Position numbers and translations under genes: made by a program
Shown: piece by piece, positions 16,122 to 22,691 of the stretch
How the letters are laid out: each line of letters opens with the position of its first letter
How positions within the stretch are numbered: position 1 is the stretch's first letter
Notes under the pieces: model-generated
The model's input: the letters and a program-made list of their open reading frames with translations, nothing else
What the model was told of the DNA's origin: nothing
The model's database searches: none
Source of the DNA: Prevotella sp.
GTDB taxonomy: Bacteria > Bacteroidota > Bacteroidia > Bacteroidales > Bacteroidaceae
NCBI GenBank assembly: GCA_016285075.1
Contig: JAEEQB010000021.1
Location: forward strand, 1-64,000
Reading direction: 5' to 3'
DNA: 64,000 bases

Positions 16122-16631
16122 TCATTCAAAATCTGCTGGATAATATAGTTTCCAGATCTTTTCTCTCAAGAAATCCACTTTATACCATTTATACGCAATA
16201 CAATTTTTTTCGAAATTCTCGTTAAAGCGTCCATCCGAATCTCTTTTTGTGACAGCAATATTATATACTTTCACTTTTATACTATCACCAAAATTGAATT
16301 CTGTCTTGTTTGATCTCAAATTCTCACTTCCCACTAATGTTCTATGTTCAAGTGGGGGTATAATGCCACAGCCATATATTTCTGCACAAGGAGCTAACGG
16401 GTAACTATCAAGGCAGCTTGAATTTTCAAATGACGAAAAAACCAATGAATCATTTGACGTATTGTAAATTGTCAGATTCTCATATTCTTTTTTTCGATCA
16501 TGAATAAGACCTAGATTAAAAGGATCAAAGGGATTAATGTCATCACAGCTGACTGTCATGCTCTGCAAAAGAGCGCCTATTATTATTTTCAAAATAAAAG
16601 GTTTTTGAGAAAATGAATTATTAAAATGCAT
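16122..16631 (-). CDS. Small lipoprotein, possible immunity-type protein
   Basis: About 169 residues from ATG 16631, with a hydrophobic signal and a lipobox ending SMTVSC (Cys29). The mature part starts LTIYNTSNDSLVFSS after a linker and looks beta-rich. An upstream in-frame start at 16709 would give a signal too long to be plausible. Its ATG overlaps the stop of the headless fragment at 16621-16860 by about 10 bp, the coupling seen between toxin C-termini and immunity genes. It shares the N-x-S-x-D-(S/T) strand pattern with the lipoproteins at 16861 and 18535. AT-rich relative to neighbours. Function unknown. Confidence 0.6.
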   Translation of the reverse strand: MHFNNSFSQKPFILKIIIGALLQSMTVSCDDINPFDPFNLGLIHDRKKEYENLTIYNTSNDSLVFSSFENSSCLDSYPLAPCAEIYGCGIIPPLEHRTLVGSENLRSNKTEFNFGDSIKVKVYNIAVTKRDSDGRFNENFEKNCIAYKWYKVDFLREKIWKLYYPADFE

Positions 16632-16860
16632 CGTAGTCATCGTTTTTTGAATTAACACCTGTAATGAATAATTGAAGTCTTGGCATGAGACTATTATACC
16701 AATTGACATATGAAGGAATTTGGCCTGAATTCCACAGCATCTTTAGGTTGTAATAGTCTACATATATTCCTTGTTTATTATCACCTTTACCATATTTGGT
16801 AAGAGGATTGCTCTTAAAATCCCATCCGTAATAATCACTGCTATTACCATCTTTCGAATT
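16621..16860 (-). pseudogene. Headless C-terminal protein fragment (possible displaced toxin tip)
   Basis: Directly after the TGA of the lipoprotein at 16861, and in the same frame, 79 codons remain open (start NSKDGNSSDYYGWDF; later GIYVDYYNLKMLWNSG and SYVNWYNSLMPRLQ) and end ...NDDYDAF, TAA. There is no initiator except internal methionines. The composition (many Tyr, Trp, Asn, Gly) and position before an overlapping lipoprotein gene suggest the tail of a large secreted Rhs/YD-type protein left by recombination. Family is inferred, not shown. Confidence 0.5.
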
Positions 16861-17421
16861 TCATTCTTCTCTTGTTGAACAAAAACCTTCCACATATTTA
16901 TAGTGCTCTACAAAATGAGAATAGGGAGGCCACATCTTGACATTCCGCATACTATCGTTAGGTGGATAGTAAAGATTAGTGAAATGTCCATAAACACCAA
17001 GTCCTCCTAAATCATATCGGACGGCTATGCGATAGTTGCTCCGAACATCATCGTATCCATATTTCTTGAGGGTATCTTTGCTAATAAAAAACACAGAGAA
17101 AGAATCTCTTTCTGTTCTATTATGATATTCCTCTGACCACATTAATACTCCCCAAAATCTTTTAGTCTTGGGTGGATATTGATAGTCATAGAGAAAATCT
17201 GAGATATAGTTCTTATAAGGGTATTCTGTTATTGAGTCTTTTGGCAGTAGTGTATCTGGAAAATGTGAAAATGAAGATACTCCCTTGGATATATAAATTA
17301 ACAGGGTATCCTCAGAATTATTATAAAATTGACCACTTATATCATAAGAGGGATCAAATGTTTCTGGACAACTTATTAAGAAAAGTGAACCAAGCAGTAT
17401 TACTATTATTTGTTTTCTCAT
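16861..17421 (-). CDS. Small lipoprotein
   Basis: A 186-residue protein with a clear lipoprotein signal (MRKQIIVILLGSLFLISC, Cys18). The mature part (ISGQFYNNSEDTLLIYISKG...) looks beta-rich and resembles the lipoproteins at 18535 (FIANKSKDTIYVYNYVW) and 16122, so the three are likely paralogous. It follows a truncated HEFGH fragment by 59 bp and is followed in frame by a second fragment, placing it in an alternating fragment/lipoprotein array. An outer-membrane or periplasmic immunity role is a reasonable guess; nothing in the sequence proves it. Confidence 0.65.
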   Translation of the reverse strand: MRKQIIVILLGSLFLISCPETFDPSYDISGQFYNNSEDTLLIYISKGVSSFSHFPDTLLPKDSITEYPYKNYISDFLYDYQYPPKTKRFWGVLMWSEEYHNRTERDSFSVFFISKDTLKKYGYDDVRSNYRIAVRYDLGGLGVYGHFTNLYYPPNDSMRNVKMWPPYSHFVEHYKYVEGFCSTREE

Positions 17422-17480
17422 AAGAAAAATGTTTTTTAAAATTTCACACGACCATGACCAATAGGATAACCACTAAAAAG

Positions 17481-17762
17481 TCAGTTTATTCCATAATACT
17501 TACCAAAATAATCAGCAGATTTTCTATTAGCCCTCTTTTCTGTCCAGAAATAGTCCTGATTAGAGATTCCTAACGTTGTTGTCTCACTACTCCCTGCACT
17601 TATCAAACTGGGAATTCCTACAGCAAAAGAGAACAGTGGTCCCCAGACACGGCTGTCAAGGTAGTGTCCAAACTCGTGCATATACAGCGGATAGCTCGTG
17701 ACATAATTGTCAAAGTCGCCATTTATTTCACCCTTAATACAGATAAGATACGTTTTCTTCAT
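17481..17762 (-). pseudogene. C-terminal fragment with HEFGH motif, Rhs-associated type
   Basis: The frame reads ...IKGEINGDFDNYVTSYPLYMHEFGHYLDSR then VWGPLFSFAVGIPSLISAG and YFWTEKRANRKSADYFG, ending YYGIN. A HExxH zinc-metallopeptidase-like motif (HEFGH) lies at its centre. Similar tails occur at the ends of large Bacteroidota Rhs/YD-repeat proteins. Here only about 93 codons exist. The ATG at 17762 may be fortuitous and there is no signal or repeat region. The open frame runs back to 17810, overlapping the barrel gene at 17792. Most likely an orphaned tip module, possibly still expressed by coupling. Confidence 0.6.
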
Positions 17763-17791
17763 ATATCTGTTACGTTTTATATTGCAATACT

Positions 17792-18538
17792 TCATAGTTT
17801 TATGCTGCAACCAAGTGACAGGCTAAACCAGAGGGAATGCAGGCCGCTGCCCAGTTCTCCAATACACTTCTCATACTCCTGATAAGAAGGCATGTTCTTG
17901 CTGTCGCTCTTCAGTTGGTTGGAAAGGCCCTGCCTTATGGAACCTGTGACAACACTGGATATCCGAGCAAACGGGGCAAAGGCCAAACGGACATTCAGTC
18001 CAAGACCGTACTCCGTGCGGCGCAGGAAACTCTCGGAGGAGAAGGCATCGTAGTCCTTGTGGAAGAAACCCAACAACTCCTGCGATTCCTTGGTATGGTA
18101 CCTTTCATCCCACACTTCCCGCGTTTCATCGTTAATACAGATGTCACCCTTGCTGCCAATATTAAAGTACGGACCTGCGTCAACCATAATACTCATAACC
18201 CTGTCGATCTTGATATGGTAGCCAGCGTGAAGCGGGAAATATAAGTAGCGATAGTTTACACCGCGTCCCTCCCAAAGGGAGAAATCATCTTCCCAGACGG
18301 AAATCATCCGGTCATTCCGCCCGTAGCCTATTCCCGTCAAAGCATACCAATTGGAAGTTTTTCCAAAAGGCACTGACACGTCCACACCCAACTGCCAGTT
18401 CTTCTTGATAACCTGATTGGTGCTCCAGCCTAATCCAGCGTATGGAAAAACACGAAAGGACTCTTGCGCCTCTAACTTAACAGCAGAAGCCAACTGCAAC
18501 AGAGCAATCAGAAAAACTAATCCATGTCGCTTTATCAT
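17792..18538 (-). CDS. Outer-membrane beta-barrel protein (PorT/OmpA-barrel like)
   Basis: A 248-residue exported protein with a signal peptide ending LEAQ (about 25). The rest is short amphipathic strands (FRVFPYAGLGWSTNQ, WQLGVDVSVPFG, YRYLYFPLHAGYHIK) typical of eight-stranded Bacteroidota barrels. Its ATG overlaps the stop of the lipoprotein gene at 18535 (ATGA), so the two are translated together. The lipoprotein and barrel may form an envelope pair. No enzymatic motif is visible. Confidence 0.7.
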   Translation of the reverse strand: MIKRHGLVFLIALLQLASAVKLEAQESFRVFPYAGLGWSTNQVIKKNWQLGVDVSVPFGKTSNWYALTGIGYGRNDRMISVWEDDFSLWEGRGVNYRYLYFPLHAGYHIKIDRVMSIMVDAGPYFNIGSKGDICINDETREVWDERYHTKESQELLGFFHKDYDAFSSESFLRRTEYGLGLNVRLAFAPFARISSVVTGSIRQGLSNQLKSDSKNMPSYQEYEKCIGELGSGLHSLWFSLSLGCSIKL

Positions 18539-18963
18539 TTTTCCTCCTCCTTTCCTTTATATACCATCAGGAAACCTTGCCTTTCAAACCCTCTACACGT
18601 GAAAAACTCATCTGCGATCTGCATTTCGTAGACTTCTTCCTTTGTATGCTTCCGCATGGTTTCCTTGCTGTTGACTATGGCATAAAGATTCAGGCTTGGA
18701 ATGTCTTCTTCACTAACAGCCGCAAGCCACCCTATATAGAAGCTGTCTGGAGCCAACTCTATTGGAGGCCAGTAATTACCGTAATTATTGAAAACATCGG
18801 CAACAGTTAGCGACTCCTCAGTCCAAACATAATTGTAGACATATATCGTATCCTTTGACTTGTTGGCAATAAAGTAATGAATGTCCTTCGTGTCACATTC
18901 CTGACATGCCACCAAGGTCATGCTGAGCATGAAAGAAACCACTCTATAGATAAACTGTTTCAT
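18535..18963 (-). CDS. Small lipoprotein
   Basis: A 142-residue protein with signal MKQFIYRVVSFMLSMTLVAC (Cys20). The mature domain (IHYFIANKSKDTIYVYNYVW, later WPPIELAPDSFYIGW) appears beta-rich and related to the other small lipoproteins of this island. It is the first gene of a two-gene unit with the barrel protein at 17792 (four-base overlap). The long REP-like hairpin at 18987-19053 lies immediately upstream. Function unknown. Confidence 0.7.
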   Translation of the reverse strand: MKQFIYRVVSFMLSMTLVACQECDTKDIHYFIANKSKDTIYVYNYVWTEESLTVADVFNNYGNYWPPIELAPDSFYIGWLAAVSEEDIPSLNLYAIVNSKETMRKHTKEEVYEMQIADEFFTCRGFERQGFLMVYKGKEEEK

Positions 18964-18986
18964 AAGCGGAATAGATTTAGAATGCT

Positions 18987-19053
18987 GAGATCATGGGGAC
19001 AGGTTTTTGAATGAATTCGGTGAATTCATTCAAAAACCTGTCCCCATGATCTC
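18987..19053. repeat. REP-like perfect inverted repeat, 32-bp arms
   Basis: Arms 18987-19018 and 19022-19053 are perfectly complementary over 32 bp with a GGT loop. The arm includes GGGGACAGGTTTTTGAATGA. A less perfect copy of the same element lies at 59734-59810. The arms are far longer than a terminator needs, and the dispersed copies suggest a REP/BIME-type or miniature mobile element. No REP-associated transposase is in the window. Confidence 0.85.
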
Positions 19054-19087
19054 TGTAAAAACTAACAAAGACAATATTCTTTTCATA

Positions 19088-19609
19088 CTAATGAATCTTA
19101 AATGTTCGATAACAAGTTACTATCTTATGATTAAGTTTAATGTCAAATTTTGAATAGTATTCCCCTATAGGCAGTGGCATTTTTTCTACTTTTTTTATAA
19201 AGCACCCCGAATACAAATGATCTGGTCCCTCGAATGTAAGTCCTGAGATGTCAAACCAAGGACAGGTAACAACAACTGAACTATATGCCCTAATCATGGA
19301 ATGCCCCACATAAGATGAAAATCTCTCATCCCAAGGAGTTCCCATGTCTTCACCATTTTTGGTATATACACGAAAAATATCAAAACCAATGACTTCGGAT
19401 ATTGGCGGCAAAATAATCTCTTCGTCACCATCATTCCTGATTTCTAACTTAAAGATGATATTATCACCCTCTTGAAAATCGTAGCATTCAACACCTTTTT
19501 CATTCTGCAATTGGAAATCCGCCACAACATGATTATCGCCAGAATCATCATTACTACATGCAACAAGCATTCCTGCTAAAAAGCATGTTAAGAATAGAAT
19601 TTTTCTCAT
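19088..19609 (-). CDS. Lipoprotein with predicted Ig-like domain
   Basis: A 173-residue protein with lipoprotein signal MRKILFLTCFLAGMLVAC (Cys18) and an acidic post-cysteine linker (SNDDSGDN). The rest (EGDNIIFKLEIRNDGDEEIILPPIS ...) has the strand pattern of an immunoglobulin-like fold similar to BsuPI-type inhibitor domains, though similarity is weak. It is separated from its neighbours by hairpins on both sides (18987-19053 and 19693-19744). Function unknown. Confidence 0.7.
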   Translation of the reverse strand: MRKILFLTCFLAGMLVACSNDDSGDNHVVADFQLQNEKGVECYDFQEGDNIIFKLEIRNDGDEEIILPPISEVIGFDIFRVYTKNGEDMGTPWDERFSSYVGHSMIRAYSSVVVTCPWFDISGLTFEGPDHLYSGCFIKKVEKMPLPIGEYYSKFDIKLNHKIVTCYRTFKIH

Positions 19610-19692
19610 TTTAATTAATGTTTGAATTAATACTTAGGGAAGAATATACAAGTAGACTCTATCTGACTAAGAGCGGCCTGCAAGACCAACCT

Positions 19693-19744
19693 GCTCATAG
19701 CACAGGGAGATGCCCTGGGCTATGAGCTACTGCCCCGTAGGGGC
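19693..19744. repeat. Two adjacent intergenic hairpins
   Basis: GCTCATAGC-A-CAGGG (19693-19707) pairs with CCCTG-G-GCTATGAGC (19713-19727) around a 5-nt loop, then GCCCC-GTA-GGGGC follows at 19732-19744. No U-run follows on either strand, so a simple terminator is unlikely; dispersed intergenic repeat or mRNA-stabilising structure is possible. Confidence 0.6.
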
Positions 19745-19803
19745 GCTTTGGGTCAACTGCGATATCATTGCTCTACAATTACTGTCGTTTTAACTGACTT
19801 TTT

Positions 19804-20271
19804 TCACAAGAGGTCGTTTTTAATTCTAAACTTAAAATACTGATCTTTTGAATAATACAGCCTTAATTCCGTATCGCTTACCGTATAGGTAGAGACATCA
19901 CTCAAATGCTCCAGGTAAAATTGGTCTGGATCAGAACCAACATAGTCTACCTTAGTAATATCTGGATTAGTGATTTGAATCTCTTTGCCATTACATTTAT
20001 ACTTCCCACCCATTTCATTTCCGTATGCCAGACCAGAGTATGTACCATCAGAATGGAAAGTTAGCAAGTAAGTATATCCTTTTGCCTCCTTTAATACTTC
20101 GTTTGATTCGTTTCCATAGCTAACCAATACCCATGTGTTACACAAAGCTGTTTTTGATACACCTTCACCGACATTACCATCGCTGCTGTTCGCGATGTCA
20201 TCAGTATCGCTGCAAGCACTGAACATCCCAAGGGAGAGCATGAGCAACATAAATAAAAAAACTTTCTTCAT
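19804..20271 (-). CDS. Lipoprotein with META/lipocalin-like domain
   Basis: A 155-residue protein with signal MKKVFLFMLLMLSLGMFSAC (Cys20) and a Ser/Asp linker. The domain LCNTWVLVSYGN...YLLTFHSDGTYSGLAYGNEMGGKYKCNG...TYTVSDTELRLYY has the order of strands of small META (HslJ-like) or lipocalin-like domains common in Bacteroidota surface lipoproteins. It is the upstream-most gene of the small-lipoprotein island. Precise function unknown. Confidence 0.7.
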   Translation of the reverse strand: MKKVFLFMLLMLSLGMFSACSDTDDIANSSDGNVGEGVSKTALCNTWVLVSYGNESNEVLKEAKGYTYLLTFHSDGTYSGLAYGNEMGGKYKCNGKEIQITNPDITKVDYVGSDPDQFYLEHLSDVSTYTVSDTELRLYYSKDQYFKFRIKNDLL

Positions 20272-20722
20272 AACTGTTCGTTTTTAGTTAATTACTATAT
20301 TCCATCAGAGAATATCCGTGAATCTCTACAAATTAAACTGCAAATGCAGAGAATCTTGCATGAAAGCGCGGATAATTAATAGAGTTTAACAGTCTTTGAC
20401 CAAACATTGCAGAAATTGTTTCAGTTCATACCAAGATCGCCTTGCAGCGTGATGGAAACGGCGTTCATGCCGAAATCCGGGGGCAAATTTATTCACTTTT
20501 TCCGTGTAAACAATGCAGCACGAGTTGACACTGCCCCTTCAGGGCGCACTTGCGAATGTTGAATCACTTTGATTGGAACAGAAAAGGTGCTATAGGACAT
20601 GGTAATATGCTGGCTTTCAATAGGAAACCTATAACACACCAACACCTTCTTCAATTTGGCTTTAAACATGATTCGGAATTCTTGACAAATCGGGGAAGGC
20701 CCGGAAATGACTACTTTCAATC

Positions 20723-20798
20723 CAGTTATCTCACTCGATTAAATGAGTTAACTCAAACGATCAATCGAGTTAACTCAAACGATTGATCGAGTTAACTC
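20723..20798. repeat. 22-bp periodic array B (palindromic GAGTTAACTC units)
   Basis: The perfect palindrome GAGTTAACTC occurs at 20745, 20767 and 20789, exactly 22 bp apart. A decayed copy (CAGTTATCTC, 8 of 10) lies at 20723, again in register. The 12-bp spacers are also similar (AAACGATCAATC, AAACGATTGATC). Confidence 0.85.
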
Positions 20799-20898
20799 GC
20801 GTTTTTGGGGTGGTTATGACAATTCCCCTTTTTCATAGAAAAAAGAAAGTAAAATAATTTGACTTTCGTAATTGTGCCCTTTCAGGCCGCTCATTACT

Positions 20899-21017
20899 GG
20901 ACAATACTGAAAACTCGATGGTATGATACTAAAGGCGCGATGGTATGATACTAAAGGCGCGATAGTATGATACTAAAAGGGCGACAGTGTCATGCCTTTA
21001 GTATGACACTGTCGCCC
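20899..21017. repeat. 22-bp periodic array C ending in a 15-bp hairpin
   Basis: GTATGATAC followed by TAAAGGCGCGAT or close variants starts at 20921, 20943 and 20965. A decayed unit precedes at 20899 and GTGTCATGC follows at 20987, all in 22-bp register. The end folds back: 20979-20993 is perfectly complementary to 21003-21017 (15 bp, 9-nt loop). The same unit recurs 25 kb away in array D. Confidence 0.85.
20975..21017 (-). terminator. Possible terminator of the 20-kb FAS1/SusCD operon
   Basis: Read on the minus strand, the 15-bp stem (21017-21003 with 20993-20979) is followed at once by TTTTAG. It is the first strong hairpin after the operon's last stop codon at 21186. The terminator reading is inferred, since the hairpin is part of array C. 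Confidence 0.45.
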
Positions 21018-21185
21018 CATTCATCTCCCATTCCTCTCCCATTAAGATAAAGGAAAATCAGGAAATGGTGATGGAAAAGGATAAGATGCAAAGATATCAG
21101 ATACTAACACCATCTCCTTAGGAGGAAAGGTCTGTGAAGGGCAGCATCTGGAATTCCTGAGCGTTTGCGGGGGTGCGAGGAAGTA

Positions 21186-22688
21186 TCATCGCTTCAGTAC
21201 CCGGGCAACATCCTGAGGAGTCCAATTGACGGGACCAGTCATCAGCTCCGGCACATTGTAGCTCTTGAGCAGCTGACGATGGTAGTCGGGATCACTGGCA
21301 GGCAGTTCGAAGGGCTTGGCAGCCTGTCCGGTGGTGTCGATGTGAGCAATGAACGGACGGGTGAATACTCCGTCACCTCGACGGGATGAGAACACCACCC
21401 AACGGCTATTAGACGACCAAGAATGGAAACTCTCGGTGTCGTCGGAATTGCAGGCAGCAAGGGGAGCCGCCATTCCTGTCCGCAGATCAAGCATCCAGAG
21501 GTCGGCATCGTGATGCCATATATGGAAACAGCCGGCACTGCCCACCGTGAACAGCAGCCAGCGACCGTCAGGAGACAGACGCGGCAGCGTGGCACTGGCA
21601 TCGGGTGTGGGATCGTACACGAGCTCGCGTTCACCGAACTGACGGGTGTCAGGATGGAAAGGGAGCCGACAGAGACGGTACTTCAGTTCCTGTGACCGCA
21701 TGGTGATTTCTTGCTCGGGTGTACGGGTATCGACAAGAATGTGATGGGTCAGACTGTCGGTGCGATAAGGATGATACTCAAAATGGGCACTGCAGAAATA
21801 CAGATAGCGGCCATCGGGCGACCAGCAGGGGAATGTCTCTAACTCGTCGGACTGACGGTCGACAGAGGTCAGTTGGTCGTGCTCAACATCATAGAGAACC
21901 AGGTCGCTGGCAGCATCGATCACCTCCACCTTGTCATTGCTCACGGTATGGAATGTCTGCATGGTCTTGTTGGTGGAATAGGCGATGAACGGCAAGCTGG
22001 GGTGCCAGGCAGGATAAGCGCAGGCGGAAATCTGTGACTCACGCTGCAGGTTGACCTTATAGAGACGGTCGTCATAGGCAATGACCGTTCCCCCATGCGA
22101 CTGACGGGCATGGAACTGAAGACGACGTGGATTGCCCTGCTGGTAGCTGTGGCAGTTGATGCACTGGCCTCCCGACTCCGTGGAGCAAAGCATATTGTCG
22201 ACAATGATACGTTCGTCGAAGTTCTCCAGGCAGCGCTGATTGATGGTCAGTTCCTCATAGGCAACATAGGAAGGGGAAATGAGCCTGTAAGAGAGCCACG
22301 GATCAATGGGATCGGGCGACACATGAATCTGGAAAGGCTGGAAGCGCACCCAGGCACCATCTTTCCTGGCATAGACCTCAACGGTGACAGAACTGCCGCA
22401 GGCCTTGGCTACCAGTTCGCGCCATTCGCCGATGGAGGGGCATGCCTTGACACCACTGCAAAGCACCTCGGTGCCAGCAGCAGAGAAACGTGTGACGGCC
22501 TCGTCAACACCGACCAGCAACTCGAAGCAGAGCGGGGCAATATTGGCAGGCACGGTCACATCGATGTAGTCGGGATAGATAGTGGGTGGCATGGGTACAG
22601 TCTTATACTGACCAGGCACCGACGGGCGACGGCAGCTACATAGCAGCACAGCTGCAAAGGTCAGCAGGATGCAGAGGGACTTGTTCAT
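21186..22688 (-). CDS. TolB-like beta-propeller lipoprotein with a CxxCH haem-binding motif
   Basis: A 500-residue protein with lipoprotein signal MNKSLCILLTFAAVLLCSC. The N-terminal part (IYPDYIDVTVPANIAPLCFEL) is a conserved Bacteroidota domain. A single CINCH motif at about 176-180 (GGQCINCHSYQ) is the attachment site of a c-type haem. From about 190 come PD40/TolB-type propeller blades (FPCWSPDGRYLYFCSA, LPRLSPDGRWLLFTVG, FHSWSSNSRWVVFSSR). It is the last gene of the nine-gene operon, 3 bp after the membrane-protein gene. A surface or periplasmic redox or sensing role for the SusCD pairs is inference. Confidence 0.85.
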   Translation of the reverse strand: MNKSLCILLTFAAVLLCSCRRPSVPGQYKTVPMPPTIYPDYIDVTVPANIAPLCFELLVGVDEAVTRFSAAGTEVLCSGVKACPSIGEWRELVAKACGSSVTVEVYARKDGAWVRFQPFQIHVSPDPIDPWLSYRLISPSYVAYEELTINQRCLENFDERIIVDNMLCSTESGGQCINCHSYQQGNPRRLQFHARQSHGGTVIAYDDRLYKVNLQRESQISACAYPAWHPSLPFIAYSTNKTMQTFHTVSNDKVEVIDAASDLVLYDVEHDQLTSVDRQSDELETFPCWSPDGRYLYFCSAHFEYHPYRTDSLTHHILVDTRTPEQEITMRSQELKYRLCRLPFHPDTRQFGERELVYDPTPDASATLPRLSPDGRWLLFTVGSAGCFHIWHHDADLWMLDLRTGMAAPLAACNSDDTESFHSWSSNSRWVVFSSRRGDGVFTRPFIAHIDTTGQAAKPFELPASDPDYHRQLLKSYNVPELMTGPVNWTPQDVARVLKR

Positions 22689-22691
22689 CGG

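Larger units (their letters stand above)
20272..21185. other. Intergenic region with two 22-bp arrays
   Basis: A 914-bp gap between two minus-strand genes. It holds a CGGC/GCCG hairpin near 20459-20475 and a GCCCCTTCAGGGC palindrome near 20537. It also holds array B (20723-20798), a second CCCTTTCAGG segment at 20878, and array C with its terminal hairpin (20899-21017). Short open frames at 20493-20786 are on both strands and not convincing as genes. Confidence 0.6.

Noticed and set aside
20493..20786. Small overlapping open frames on both strands
   Set aside because: They overlap each other and include intergenic palindromes (GCCCCTTCAGGGC); neither has a ribosome site or a believable domain.
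20723..21017. CRISPR array
   Set aside because: The period is only 22 bp, there are no unique spacers of 30 bp or more, units drift gradually, and no cas genes are nearby.
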